Source of the DNA: Ovis canadensis
Lineage: Eukaryota > Chordata > Mammalia > Artiodactyla > Bovidae
Reading direction: 5' to 3'
Assembly (NCBI RefSeq): GCF_042477335.2
Contig: NC_091255.1
Coordinates: 39,658,501 to 39,722,500, forward strand
Length of the DNA: 64,000 bases
A program made the position numbers and the translations under genes. Below the pieces are notes generated by a model, which saw only the letters and a program-made list of their open reading frames with translations, was not told the DNA's origin and did no database searches. Of this stretch, positions 9,030 to 19,649 are shown piece after piece (the stretch's first letter is position 1; the number at the start of each line of letters is the position of its first letter).

Positions 9030-9155
9030 TATCTTGTCTCATTTACCTTTCCCAGTAGACTTTAAGCTCCTTGCAGGCAGGAACAGCTGTCCTCTAATGC
9101 CTGGCATATAGTCGGTTCTCTGAAATTCTTTGGCAATTGAATATATAAGTGAACG
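9030..9155 (+). mobile_element. L2 LINE 3' end
   Basis: 'gactttaagctccttgcaggcaggaaca' and 'atgcctggcatatagtcggttctctgaaattctttggcaattgaatat' follow the L2 3' terminus (taagctccatgagggcaggga ... cctggcacatagtaggcgctcaataaat). Confidence 0.65.
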
Positions 9156-9463
9156 AAAGGTCCTGGTGTCATAGACAAGGATGCAGAGAGGCTCCAGACA
9201 CGGCCCCTTTCTCCTTTTGGGATGGTAATGGATGTACTGATGCATGACCACAGCTGTACTCCTGGGCTTTGGAAGGATAGAGCAGGAGTTAAGGGAGGAA
9301 TCAGTTCATGCTGACTTAGGATACTGATTTTTTTACCTTCAGGAGAGTCTATCGGTTGCTGGGGTGAGAGGCACTCTGAAAGACATAGAGTATTTTTTCC
9401 TGAAAATGGCATGTGGTTTGTGTTGGGTGGAAATAGAGCCCTGAGCTGAGATTTAGAGACCTG

Positions 9464-9729
9464 CTAGGTGACCCAGAAAATAGAACTAAAACTGGCCTTC
9501 CTGGTGGCTCAGACGGTAAAGAAGCTGCCTGCAGTGCAGGAAACGTGGGTTTGATCCCTGGGTCAAGAAGGTCCCCATGGAGAAGAGAATGGCTACCCAC
9601 TCCAGTATTCTTGCCTGGAGAATTCCATGGACAGAGGAGCCTGGCAGGCTACAATCCATGGGGTCACAAAAGTGTCAGACACAACTGAGTGATAACACAC
9701 TAGGTGACTGAGAAAATGGAAGTAAAACT
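9464..9729 (+). mobile_element. Bov-tA SINE with a 30-base target-site duplication
   Basis: The SINE (9494-9699) starts 'ggccttcctggtggctcag' and ends 'cacaactgagtgataacac'. It is flanked by 30-base direct repeats at 9464-9493 and 9700-9729 ('ctaggtgac..agaaaat.gaa.taaaact') with about four differences. The repeat is longer than the usual 7-20 bases. Confidence 0.85.
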
Positions 9730-9972
9730 AGCACCTTGATTTGGTGAGGAGGAGGTTCCTTTAGGCTCCAGTGAGGGGTGGTGGATGGCATAGCAGCCCC
9801 TGCTGTAGATGTCTATTAGGAGTTAAAGGGAGCCTGGCTTATATCAAGTACCCAGGAAATGGTTGGTGAGGCTCCTTGTGCCCATTCAGTCCTCTGAAAA
9901 CACTGGCTTCCGAGTGTAAAGGACTTCTCAGATGCCCACAGCCACTGACCAGTGATGGCTATCAATGGGCTC

Positions 9973-10172
9973 TGTGCTAAGTCGCATTAGTCGTGTCCAA
10001 CTCTTTGTGACCCCATGAACCATAGCCCACCAGGCTCCTCTGTCCATGGGATTCTCCAGGCAAGAATACTGGAGTGGGCTGCCATTTGTTTCTCCAGGGG
10101 ATCCTGCTGACCCAGGAATCGAACCCCCGTCTCTTATGTCTCCCAAATGGGCAGGTGCCACCTGGGAAGCCC
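9973..10172 (-). mobile_element. Bov-tA SINE
   Basis: 'gtcgcattagtcgtgtccaac' through 'gccacctgggaagccc' is a complete minus-strand unit. Confidence 0.9.
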
Positions 10173-11540
10173 TCAGTGCTCATGTGCAAAACAGGGTGAT
10201 GTTCAAGGGACTCGAGTAGACAAGGAGCTCTGGAAGTGTGGGAGGGACCAAGTCCGGTTGGGTTGGATTCTTTGGTTCTTAAAGCTCTGAGTTGGCGGAG
10301 TGGAAGGTCAAGTTTGGTCTGTGCAGCCCCGTCTTCCACTTCTAGACTGCTCGGCCTGCCCCCTTGGGCAGGCTTGGTTTCTGGTGCAGAGCCGGGCGGG
10401 CTGAGCATCACTGCTGCTGTGCAGCTCTCAGGATGCCACTGCTGCCACCAGGGGTACCCAGATAGATGCCGAGGATGCAGCCGTCTCCAGGAGCACTGGT
10501 GCTGCAGACACCTTGGCTCGAGCCAAAGCAGCCAAGACCAGTGAGGATCTTTTCCTGAAGGTGTCTCTGAGACACTTCTTGGCCCATCAGCAGGCCTCCT
10601 AAGAGCCATGGTCCAGTTGATAGGGCGTCACAGAAAAGTCAGAACCAACTCCAGATTAGTCATCGGACTCTTGTGCTCCTGCCTGTATTTCCCTGTGTCT
10701 TTCTGTTACGCAATAGGGCTGGGCACACCCAAACCTGTCCCCCCAGGAGCACTGTGGATGTTTGTAAGGTCTCAGAGTGATGTTTTTCATTAGTTTTATG
10801 GAAGCCTGTGTCAGGCCACCTGCTGCGGTGTGTGTGTGTGACAGAGAAACAGAATGTACTCACCGACGGATGAGCAGGCTAGCAGATCTGGAATGTATTC
10901 TCTGCTTGAGTCTTCCAGGCTCCTCACTATGCAGACCTGCCAGCTTGCAGCCTCGGGCTGGGCTGCTCCCGGTTGTCAGGATTTCCTGCAGGACTCTGTT
11001 CTCCCAGACCTGCAAGTCATCACCAGGGAGCCATTCTCAGCAGCAGATAATGACTCCCCCCCTCCCATTGTCCATCCAGTGAAGAAATGTATCACGATGG
11101 GTGATGACGACTGTTTCCCCTCTAGACAAAGTGAATCAGTAGCTGAGCAGAACAGTCATTCAGTTGAAGGTTGTTTCTTTTAGAGGGGATTAGTAAGGAT
11201 CTCCTGATCTCTTTTAATAATATGAGATTCAAATGCCATATTGATAATGAAAACATGTATTTCAAATGCTATATTGATGACAATGGGAAATAATACAATT
11301 AAGCCTCAACTCTGCAAGGAGTTAGTGGTAGTTTGGAGAGAGGTGTGGGGAGACCGGGAGTGGGAAAGAGTCAGGGCTCTCCCATTGGGTGCTGACGCAC
11401 CTCTGCCTTTGGGAAGTGTGTGGCTGTCTAGCAATTTTAAACTCTCTTTCTGTCCAGGAAGCAGATGTTTTTGCTTTCATTTTCCAACTTCAGAGTTTAT
11501 TTTTAGGATAAATGTTTATTTTCCCACAGAATTCAATTTA
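10173..11540 (+). other. intron sequence, nothing recognised
   Basis: Mostly unique-looking sequence. The overlapping frames at 10236-10544 and 10416-10609 are GC-rich with no recognisable protein. No splice-bounded open segment stands out. Confidence 0.45.
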
Positions 11541-12690
11541 CTTTTTTTAAAACTTTCTTTTCGGTTGTGTAGACGATACTTGTTTATTGTAGAAAAGTTA
11601 TAGACTCGAGGGTGGGCAAAAAGGCAAAAAAAAAAAAATCATCAATCTTACTACCTGGAGCGACTTCATGGGTGGTTAAGACTCCCTACTTCCACTGCAG
11701 AGGGCTCAGGTTCAATCCCTAGTCGGGAGCCTAGATCCTGCCTACCACAAGGTATGGCCAGAAAACAAAACAGAAACCCCCCAAACCAGTAATCTGACTA
11801 CCTGGAGACCACAGTAATATTATGGATATAGTCTTCCAAGTTTTTAATAGGTATATTTCTATTCTTAAAGACATAGAGACCAGTGGCTCTGTACTTTTTG
11901 CAACCCGTCTTCTCCGTCTTTGTGTTCTATTTTGAATATCTTCCCATGTAGGTAGCTGTGTTTACAGCATGACTTTTCAAAGCTGTGTAATATTACATTA
12001 GAGTCCACTGAGTGCCTTTGGTAATCATGTAGCAAGTATTTCCTATGGGTTTACTTTCCTAGGATGAGGTCTTAGAAACGGAGTTTCTAGGCCAAAGAAT
12101 AAATGAGTTTTTAAGACTGTGAGAGTGTATATTTCATATATATGAATCACACACACATTTTCTGTTTTCATCCTCAGAAGAATTGTTAATTTCTTCTCCC
12201 CAACTCCATCAGTAACTAATTTTATGACTTTGTTAATTACCTGAATAAAACCAAAACCTTTTTTCCTCTCAAATTTCTATAGTGAGGTTGAGCATTTTTT
12301 ATGTCTATTGGATGTTTGTGGCCTTTTGTGAGTTGCCTGCATAGGTCTTTGTCCCATGTCTTTACAGTCATGTTCATGACTATTTCTGATTGATTTTAAG
12401 GTCATTGCTAATATATTAAGTATATACACTTAGTCTTATGCCATGCAGTCTCCCTATAGTTTTCTCTGCCTTTGATATTTTATGTCATTTTTAATATTTC
12501 ATGACCTCAAGTCTATCAATTTATGGTTTGTGCTTTAAATGTTATGCTTTGGAACACTTTTCTCAGCCTAAGATTACATAAATACTGATACATTTTCATT
12601 ACCATTTATATAATTTTATTTTGCCACCATATCTTTTATTTGTCAAATTCTGTGATTTTGGTGTGTGACATCACATAGGTGTCAAGTTTA
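11541..12690 (-). mobile_element. probable old L1 3' UTR or other old LINE sequence, interrupted
   Basis: The AT-rich block resembles old L1M-type 3' regions in reverse, with 'cttgtttattgtagaaaagttatagac', 'tacattagagtccactgagtgcc' and '...ggagtttctaggccaaagaat'. The CHR-2 SINE at 11661-11790 interrupts it. The family is not certain. Confidence 0.4.
11644..11807 (+). mobile_element. CHR-2-type SINE with target-site duplication
   Basis: The SINE is 11661-11790 ('gggtggttaagactcccta...ccactgcagagggctcaggttcaatccc'). It is flanked by 'aatcttactacctggag' (11644-11660) and 'aatctgactacctggag' (11791-11807), a 17-base duplication with one mismatch, which fixes both insertion boundaries. Confidence 0.85.
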
Positions 12691-12708
12691 GTTTTTGTTT
12701 CTAAACAG

Positions 12709-13080
12709 TTGTTGTTGTTCAGTTGCTGAGCTGTTTCTGACTCTTGGCGATGCCATGGACTGCAGTACGCCAGGCTCCTCTGTCCTTTGCTCTCTCCCAG
12801 AGTTCATATCCATTGAATCGGTGGTGCTTTCTAACCTTTCATCCTCTTTGTCCTCTTTTCCTCCTGCTCTCAATGTTTTCCAGCATCAGGGTCTTTTCCA
12901 GTGAGTCAGCTCTTCACATCAGGTGGCCACAGTACTAGAGCTTCAGCAGCAGTCCTTGAATGAGTATTCAGGGTTGATTTCCTTTAGGATGGGCTGGTTT
13001 GAGCTCCTTGCAGTCCAAGGGACTCTCAAGAGTTTTCCACAGCACCACAGTTCAAAAGCATCAATTCTTTGGCACTGAGC
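12709..13080 (-). mobile_element. BovB LINE 3' fragment
   Basis: Reverse complement of the BovB 3' end. It begins at the tail side 'gttgttgttcagttgctgag' and reaches the 'caccacagttcaaaagcatc' block. It is 5'-truncated within the ORF2 C-terminal region and has no coding capacity. Confidence 0.85.
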
Positions 13081-13289
13081 AGGGATTTGAGGTGGGCTTT
13101 GCTGCCCAGGTGAGCAGGGGTGGATCGGTACATCCCATCCTTTGGGCAGGAGTGCAATGGAGTTGGTCTGGGCCCTTCATCCTAGCTTCGTCTGGGGCAA
13201 CTCCTTGGCTTGACAATTAGGACTCAACAGCTTTGCCTAAAGATCGTGTGCCTTAGTCACAGCTAGTTATAAATAGCTTCCATATTTTG

Positions 13290-13990
13290 AAAAAATGTTG
13301 ATTATATTCTTTTGGCTTTGCTCACTGGTTTATTTTTAGTGTTTTAAAATGTATGCATGAAGTTGGGAAAAATTGACAATTTTGCAGTATTTAGTATGAT
13401 GAGAATTCTTTCTGTCTGGGAATGACATATTTATTCCAGTTTGTTTATGATCCTATAATCTAGTTTTTGTCTACAAAGGTCCTGAATAATCTTGCATTTA
13501 TGTTTAGGTAATTTGTTATTGTCATTACTGTAGCCTTAATGGTTGGAGTCTTTTGTTAAGTGATATTTTCTTACTCTTTATTGTTGGAATGTAGGAAAGT
13601 TGTTGATTCTTGTATAATTATCTTGATCACCTTCATCCAGACTTTCTCATTGCTTATAAGTACTTTAACAGAAATTGAGTGTATTGAGTTTTCCAAGTAG
13701 TAATCATATTTTCTACAAATAGTAATTTTGTTTCTTCCTCTCCAGTATTATACTTATCATATTTTCATGTCTAATTGCATTGTCTAGGACTTATAGAACA
13801 GTGTTAAACTATTGATGAATATATGGTGAAATGTGAACTTCCCTGTCTTATTAGCTCTGGAAATGCATGATTGGTTTGAGAGACTTTGTTTTTTAATCAT
13901 ATTACATGTCGCATACATTTATTATTTTATTTTGAATTTTTCTTTTGCACCAAAGTTTAATTTGACTACATTGTCGTGGTCTTTAGAGGT
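13290..13990 (-). mobile_element. old L1 ORF2 fragment
   Basis: In reverse complement this is diverged L1 ORF2. Landmarks on the plus strand are 'ttctacaaatagtaattttg', 'ctaattgcattgtctaggacttatagaacagtgtt' and 'catgattggtttgagag', in the order they have in reversed L1 ORF2. Frames are destroyed. Confidence 0.65.
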
Positions 13991-14092
13991 AGTCATGTAT
14001 TTTTCACTCAGTAATTTATGCCATAGATATTTATTGAGCACTTACTATGTTCCAAGCATTATTTTCTGTGCTGCTGATAGTTCCTCTTACAC
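13991..14092 (+). mobile_element. MIR SINE fragment
   Basis: 'agatatttattgagcacttactatgttccaagcattatttt' matches the MIR 5' block (acatttattgagcgcttactatgtgccaggcactg). Confidence 0.65.
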
Positions 14093-14252
14093 ATGAAGGC
14101 CTTGTGTTGTACATTCTTGAGCCTCAGTAGACTTTCTAATATTGAGCTCTCCCTGCCTTCCTGCAGTTGATCTTATTTGACTATGCTTGCTAGTTATTTT
14201 TATACAGTGCTAGGTTTAGTGCTTTAGGATTTGGGCATTCAGTATTCCTATG

Positions 14253-14449
14253 TGTTCTTTTGTTGCTAAGTCTTATCTGACTCTTTGTGACCCCAGGTAC
14301 TGCAGGACTCCAGGCTCCTCTGTCCCTGGATTTCCCAGGCAAGAATACTGGAGCAGGTTGCCGTTTCCTCCTCTAGGACATCTTCCCAACCTAAGAATCA
14401 AACCCATGTCGCCCGCATTGGCTGGTGGGTTCTTTACCACTGAGCCATA
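14253..14449 (-). mobile_element. Bov-tA SINE
   Basis: 'ttgttgctaagtcttatctgactc' through 'ttctttaccactgagccat' is a complete minus unit inserted in old L1 and MIR sequence. Confidence 0.85.
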
Positions 14450-14454
14450 ACATT

Positions 14455-14735
14455 GTTAAACAGATTGTTCACTTCTTTTCCTGTGCAATGGTGAGGTAAG
14501 GAATTCTTGTTCTTTGAAGGTTCAAAACAACCTTTCCAGGACAGTTTTTGGAGGTGGTTCTTTGGTAGCTTTCCCAGTTTCTTCAGTGATCACTGGGCTA
14601 TTTATGTTTTCTATCTTTTCCTGAGTCATTTTAGTAACCTATGTTATAGAGAAGCATTCCTTTTTTATGCCTTTAAAACTTAATAGAACCTCTGAGTATA
14701 TAGTCGTACCTCCTTTGTCAGCCAAATTTGCATTT
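14455..14735 (-). mobile_element. old L1 fragment
   Basis: AT-rich reversed L1 ORF2-like sequence, e.g. 'tttttggaggtggttctttggtagctttcc' and 'tatcttttcctgagtcattttagtaacctatgtt'. Part of it (14641-14723) recurs at 15782-15862. Confidence 0.5.
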
Positions 14736-14784
14736 CCCTCTTTTCATCTGGACTAACTTTGCCAGGGGTTTCCCTTCTTCCCAT

Positions 14785-15005
14785 ACCCCACATGCACCTC
14801 TCTGATGGTGGAGGATGTGATGAATCATGTTGGTTCTTTATGGAAGTGACGCACGTCACTTCTGCTCACATCCAGTGGTTAGAGCAAGTCACCTGCCCCA
14901 CCCCACCCGGAGCTGGGGCAGGGAAAGGCAGTCCCTCATGGACCCGGAAAAGGAGAGCCACAAAGGCTACAGCTCTGTCTCTTGCCACCCAGGACTGGGT
15001 GGTGT
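14785..15005 (+). repeat. old interspersed repeat with perfect inverted repeat
   Basis: Same family as 945-1245. 'cgtcacttctgctcacatccagtgg' and 'agcaagtcacctgcc' are its recognisable blocks. A perfect 9-base inverted repeat with a 2-base spacer lies inside at 14843-14862. Confidence 0.45.
14843..14862. promoter_or_regulatory. palindromic CRE-like element
   Basis: 'gaagtgacg' / 'ca' / 'cgtcacttc' is a perfect 9+2+9 inverted repeat holding two CRE half-sites (TGACG...CGTCA). It belongs to an old repeat, so activity is only a possibility. Confidence 0.4.
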
Positions 15006-15032
15006 CTTTTATAGGCTTTATTTTTTTTTGAC

Positions 15033-15273
15033 TCATGGCAGCAATACTTTGGCCATCTGATGTGAAGAGCTGACTCATTGGAAAAGACCCTGATGCTGGG
15101 AAAGATTGAGGGCAGGAGAAGAGGGCAACAGAGGCTGAGATGGTTGGATGGCATCACTGACCCAATGGACATGAGTTTGAGCAAGCCCTGGGGGATGGTG
15201 AAGGACAGGGAAGCCCGGCGTGCTGCAGTCCATGGGGTCGCAAAGACTGGGACATGACTGAGTGATTGAACAA
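15033..15273 (+). mobile_element. BovB LINE 3' fragment
   Basis: 'tttggccatctgatgtgaagagctgactcattgg' to 'catgactgagtgattgaac' is the BovB ORF2 C-terminus and 3' end. It has been 5'-truncated. Confidence 0.85.
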
Positions 15274-15780
15274 CAATGTGGAAGCATGGCCAGAAGTTGG
15301 ATGCTCTGCGTAGCTCCATTTTGTGGAAGTGGCAGAGTAGGACAGGCGCAGACCACCAGAGCTGCGGCCTAAGTAGGTCACGCATGGGCAAATGCTCCCT
15401 CTCAGCTGCTCTCTCCTGAAGGTGGATCTCTGTAGCCTCTGGGTCCCTCCTGTTACTTCAGTTTAGGTGGTTCTAGAAATGCTAATGAACTGCTCTTGAC
15501 ATGATTAAAAATAACACTGTCACATTCATTCAAGGTAATCGAGTGTCTTGTTGGTAGCCATCCACAAACAGCATACTATGAACATCTGCCAATAGAAAAT
15601 TCTTCATTTTGTTTCCTGACTGTAGTTTCACCAAAAAGCATAAGGAGAGTGAGTGCCCTTTGAAAGTGCTTTTTTTTTTTTTAAAAGCTCTGTATTGGAA
15701 GAAAAGCAGTTTCTGTATCTGCAAAAGCCTCTACCAACTTCTACATGACAAATAAACTGAGTAGGGACCTTTACAAAACG
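15274..15780 (+). other. intron sequence, nothing recognised
   Basis: No supported feature beyond a T-run at about 15669-15680. Confidence 0.5.
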
Positions 15781-15781
15781 A

Positions 15782-15865
15782 ATGCTATAGAAAAGCATTC
15801 TTTTTTTATGATTTTGAAACTTGGTAGAATCTATGAGTATATACTCATATCTCGTTTGTCATATC
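15782..15865 (-). mobile_element. old L1 piece, second copy of 14641-14723
   Basis: 'gctatagaaaagcattctttttttatg' and 'gaatctatgagtatatactcatatctc' align with 14641-14723 at roughly 78 percent by eye, in the same direction. Confidence 0.45.
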
Positions 15866-15930
15866 AGGGAAATGAAAAGCGGACTGAACTTGTATTATTT
15901 TGTCATTTGCTTATGGATACTGTTATGGAG

Positions 15931-16115
15931 CTTCTCTGGTGGCTCAAATGGTAAAGAATCTGTCTGCAATGCAGGAGACACAGGTTCGATCCCTGGGATG
16001 GGAAAAACCCCTGCAGGAGGAAATGGCAACCCACTCCGGTATTCTTGCCTGGAGAATTCCATGGACAGAGGAGCCTGGTGGGCTGCAAAGAGTTGGACAC
16101 GACTGAAGCAACTTG
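15931..16115 (+). mobile_element. Bov-tA SINE
   Basis: 'cttctctggtggctcaaatgg' through 'gttggacacgactgaagcaac' is a plus-strand unit. Confidence 0.9.
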
Positions 16116-16448
16116 GCGCGGCATGAATACTGCTGGGATTGCAGATATAAGCTTCGTTTGCACAGCTGCTCTTGGTGGTGTGTGTCCTGCGTCTTACGGC
16201 AGACACTTGAATGCACTTTACAGACGCTCCTGTTTCATCTTCATGACTCTTCAGAATAGTTACTAAAGTAGCAGGAGGGGCCCTGAGGCTGCAGAGGTCC
16301 ATCCTCAGGAGACACCCCCAGTGTTTGCACAAGTCTCCAAGCAGGTGAGCGTGTGATGCTTCTGGGTGCAGAGTTGATAAGGAAAGGACAGCAGTTGAGA
16401 TTTGCTCCTGGATTTGCTGGTTTTGACACTGATGTTCTTTATTGCTGT

Positions 16449-16686
16449 ACTTTGAGTCTGGGCTTCCCTGGTAGCTCAGACGATAAAGAATCTGTCTGCA
16501 ATGCAGGAGACCCGGGTTCAATCCCTGCATTGGGAAGATCCCCTGGAGAAGAAATGGCTACCCACTCCAGTATTCTTGCTTGCAGAATTCCATGGACAGA
16601 GGAGCCTGGTTGGCTACAGTCCATGGGGTCACAAAGATTTGGACACAACTGAGGGACTAACACTTTAACTTTTCACTTTGAGTCTG
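16449..16686 (+). mobile_element. Bov-tA SINE with target-site duplication
   Basis: The SINE is 16461-16674 ('ggcttccctggtagctcag...ttttc'). It is flanked by exact 12-base repeats 'actttgagtctg' at 16449-16460 and 16675-16686, showing a clean, fairly young insertion. Confidence 0.9.
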
Positions 16687-17508
16687 CAGGAGGGAAAAAT
16701 TTGGAAAATGTTGAAATGTCTGACGTTAGTGGGATGGCTAAATTCTGGCCCATCTATGCAGTTGTAACAATCTTAGTGTTTCCCTAACTTTCAAAAAAAA
16801 TGTAATGACTTGGGAGAAATGTTTAAGATAAGGAAACAGGATACAGAAGGCATACAAAGTTGAGACTGTACAGTTTTTTTTTTTTTGTAAAGAGTACATA
16901 GAACAGACTGGAAGGAAATCAGGAAAGCCTGGACAATTCAGCATGCAGTGTTTATCTCTGCGTAGGATTAGGAGTGGTTTGGTTTCTTGCTGTTTGCGCT
17001 TTCTAAAAATTTCCAAATTCTTTAAAAATAAACACTAAAAAAAAAAAATCTAACCCTTTCAAAGTGGGCAAATGTAAAATGTAGCTGGAAGTTCTCATGT
17101 GATACTGTTAAGTTTGGGGCCCTGGAAGGTCTGAATAGAAATGTTTGAAGTTCTTCTCAGCCTTGATTTTCAAACATGGGAAACATCTTATCTTCATGCT
17201 CTAGAAGGGACCTGATGTCAGATCTCATTTTACAGAACAGAATAGTCATCTCTTAAGAAGTGATCAGCTAATAGCCTTTGTGTGTGGCCACTTTTGAAAG
17301 CCACATCACATTTTGAAACTTGGTTTGCATGACTTGGAGCTGAGGTCTAGTGGATCCCTGTGACCAGTTGGGGTTCTCTGGTTGCGGCAGTACGAAGAGC
17401 TAATTGAAGCCAAAATGAAGCTTTGGAAAGAAGGACAGCTCAGAAAATCAACAGAGTGACCAGGTACAAGGGGCCACAGGACAGCCCTGCAGAGGTCATC
17501 TTTGGAAG
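16687..17508 (+). other. intron sequence, nothing recognised
   Basis: No supported gene or repeat. There is a T-run at 16875-16886 and an A-run at 17036-17048. Confidence 0.5.
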
Positions 17509-17795
17509 GGTTGCTGCTGCTGCTGCTGCTGCTACGTTGCTTCAGTTGTGTCCGACTCTGTGCAACCCCATAGATAGCAGCCCACCAGGCTCCCCTGTCC
17601 CTGGGATTCTCCAGGCAAGAACACTGGAGTGGTTGCCGTTTCCTTCTCCAGTGCATGAAAGTGAAAAGTGAAAGTGAAGTCGCTCAGTTGTGTCCGACTC
17701 TTATCGACCCCATGGACTACAGCCTATCAGGCTCCTGCATCCATGGGATTTTCCAGGCAAGAGTACTGGAGTGGGGTGCCATCACCTTCTCTGTT
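17509..17795 (-). mobile_element. tandem pair of Bov-tA-type units (Bov-A2-like dimer)
   Basis: Two partial units follow each other (17533-17653 and 17655-17795), each with 'gtgtccgactc' and 'ccaggcaaga.tactggagtgg'. Both lack the tRNA-derived head. A (TGC)7 run at 17512-17532 marks the tail side. Confidence 0.8.
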
Positions 17796-17839
17796 CGGAA
17801 AGGTTACTTCCCTGTAAATGGGCTTATTTACAACACAGA

Positions 17840-18264
17840 AACAGACCCGCAAACTTAGCAAACAAACTTAAGGTTACCGAAAGGGAAAAAGGAAGGGTGG
17901 ATAAATTAGGGCTTTGGGAATAACGTATATATACTACTATGTTTAAAATAGGTAACCAACAAAGATCTGCTGTATAGCGCAGAGGACTCTACTCAGTATT
18001 TTGTAATAACCTATATGGGGAAAGAATCTGGAAAGTATATATATACGCACACATATAGGGCCTCCCAGGTGGCGCTAGTGGTAAAAAACCCGCCTGCCAA
18101 TGCAGGATTGACCCAGGGTTTGATCCCTGGGTTGGGGAGTTCCCCTGGAAGAGGGCATGGCAACCCACTCCACTATTCTTGCCTGGAGAATCCTGTGGAA
18201 AGAGGAGCCTGGAAGGCTACAGACCATGGAGTTCCAAAGAGCTGGACACACACATGCATGCACG

Positions 18265-18308
<44 letters not shown>

Positions 18309-18412
18309 AAACTATATAAATGCATAACTGAATCACTTTGCTGTACACCTGAAACTAACATTGTAAATCAACTGTACTTAAATTTAAAACAAATTTTTTT
18401 AAAAAGGAGTTA
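17840..18412 (+). mobile_element. ruminant L1 3' UTR split by a SINE
   Basis: The left part (17840-18057) has 'caacaaagatctgctgtatagc' and 'gtattttgtaataacctatatgg'. The right part (18306-18412) has 'gaatcactttgctgtacacctgaaactaacattgtaaatcaac' and an A-rich end. Together they make one L1 3' end, separated by the Bov-tA and CA repeat at 18058-18305. Confidence 0.8.
18058..18305 (+). mobile_element. Bov-tA SINE with (CA)n tail
   Basis: 'gggcctcccaggtggcgctag' to 'aaagagctggacacacac' is a plus-strand SINE (18058-18248). It runs directly into a CA/CG-interrupted dinucleotide repeat (about 18246-18305) that probably grew from the SINE tail. Confidence 0.9.
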
Positions 18413-18841
18413 GTTCCCAGTTTTCTGTCATTGGGCCACTCAGGATTCCACCGCAGAAGAAAGTCTGATTGGCTTGGAGTGGGTCATGTGGCCTGGCCAA
18501 CCCTTTGCAGACCGAGGAAGGGTAAGGAGTTGACTACATCGCATGTCCACGCAGACCAAATGGGGAGAAGCAATTCCCAAAAGGAAAACCAGAGGCTTCT
18601 ACCCTAAGGATCAAGAAAGGATGGTGGCCGTTTAGTCCACTCAGATGGTTGACTAGGCTCTAGTCAGTGACATCAAAGGCCCAACCTAGGACCCTTTGCC
18701 AGGGAGCTGTGACCTTAGCAGTGACCTGGAGAGCTTGTTTCCTGGTATTCTGAGGTCATTCCTCACTCCTCCATGTCCAGTCAGTTCCTCCAAATTTCTC
18801 TCTGAATCATAATTTATATATGTTATTTCATTCCTGTATCT
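18413..18841 (+). other. intron sequence, nothing recognised
   Basis: No supported feature. Confidence 0.5.
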
Positions 18842-19088
18842 TTTTAGAAACTTTTTATTTTGTATTGGAGTGTAGCCAGTTAACAGTGTTGTGATATTTT
18901 CAGGTGGACAGCAGAGGGACTCAGCTGTATGCATACATGTATCCATTCTCCCCCCAAACTCGCCTCCCATCCAGGCTGCCACATGACATGGAGCAGAATT
19001 CCCCTTGCTATATACAGCAGGTCCTTGTTGGTCATCCATTCTAAACATGTACAGTAGTGTGTACAGGTCCATCCCAACATTCCTGATT
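18842..19088 (-). mobile_element. ruminant L1 3' UTR
   Basis: Reverse complement of the L1 3' end: 'tattggagtgtagccagttaacagtgttgtg', 'caggtggacagcagagggactcagc' and 'gcaggtccttgttggtcatcc'. Confidence 0.8.
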
Positions 19089-19649
19089 GTTCCTTGTTGT
19101 CTGTGTCCCTACCATCGGCTGCTGCAGTGTCCTCTCTATGTGTATTCTTGCCTGGGATCTCTCCTCTCTGGCTTCCTGCAACACAGGAAAGATGATATTT
19201 TTGAGTACATGGACAGAAGAAGTTCCTTTTCCTTCTGTATCAAGTTTTGTTCTGTGGGAAAAAAATCCCCGGACTGCAAGGAATGTGGCACGCTGTCGAT
19301 TCTTCTTAGAGACTTACAATCTATATTTCTATTTAAGGTTCTCAAGTTCTGCAGTAAAGAAAAGTGGATCACTTGTATCACCTAGAATGCTTTTCATTGC
19401 AGTAGCAGATGAGACTTCAGAGAGACTTAGTAAGGAGACTTTGTTTCCGGGGAAGGTGTGTGCGCAGGTAGAGAGAGACCAGGTGCCCTGAGCACAGGGT
19501 CCCTGTGTCTTTCTCACCATTTCTCTTTGCTTTGCCTTCACCTGCATCTTGGCTTTTTTTCATGGTCAAAATACAGCTGGGAGCAGTAACTGAGGTAGTT
19601 TGTCTTCATGCTCATGAACCCACAAGAGGACACGGGAGAGAGATGCTTG
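19089..19649 (+). other. intron sequence, nothing recognised
   Basis: The 126- and 134-residue overlapping frames here have no recognisable domain, and I read them as chance frames. Confidence 0.45.

Noticed and set aside
10236-10609. Overlapping 102- and 210-residue frames as an unknown gene
   Set aside because: The minus frame (9977-10609) runs through a Bov-tA SINE, the plus frame has no recognisable domain, and both lack splice or promoter context.
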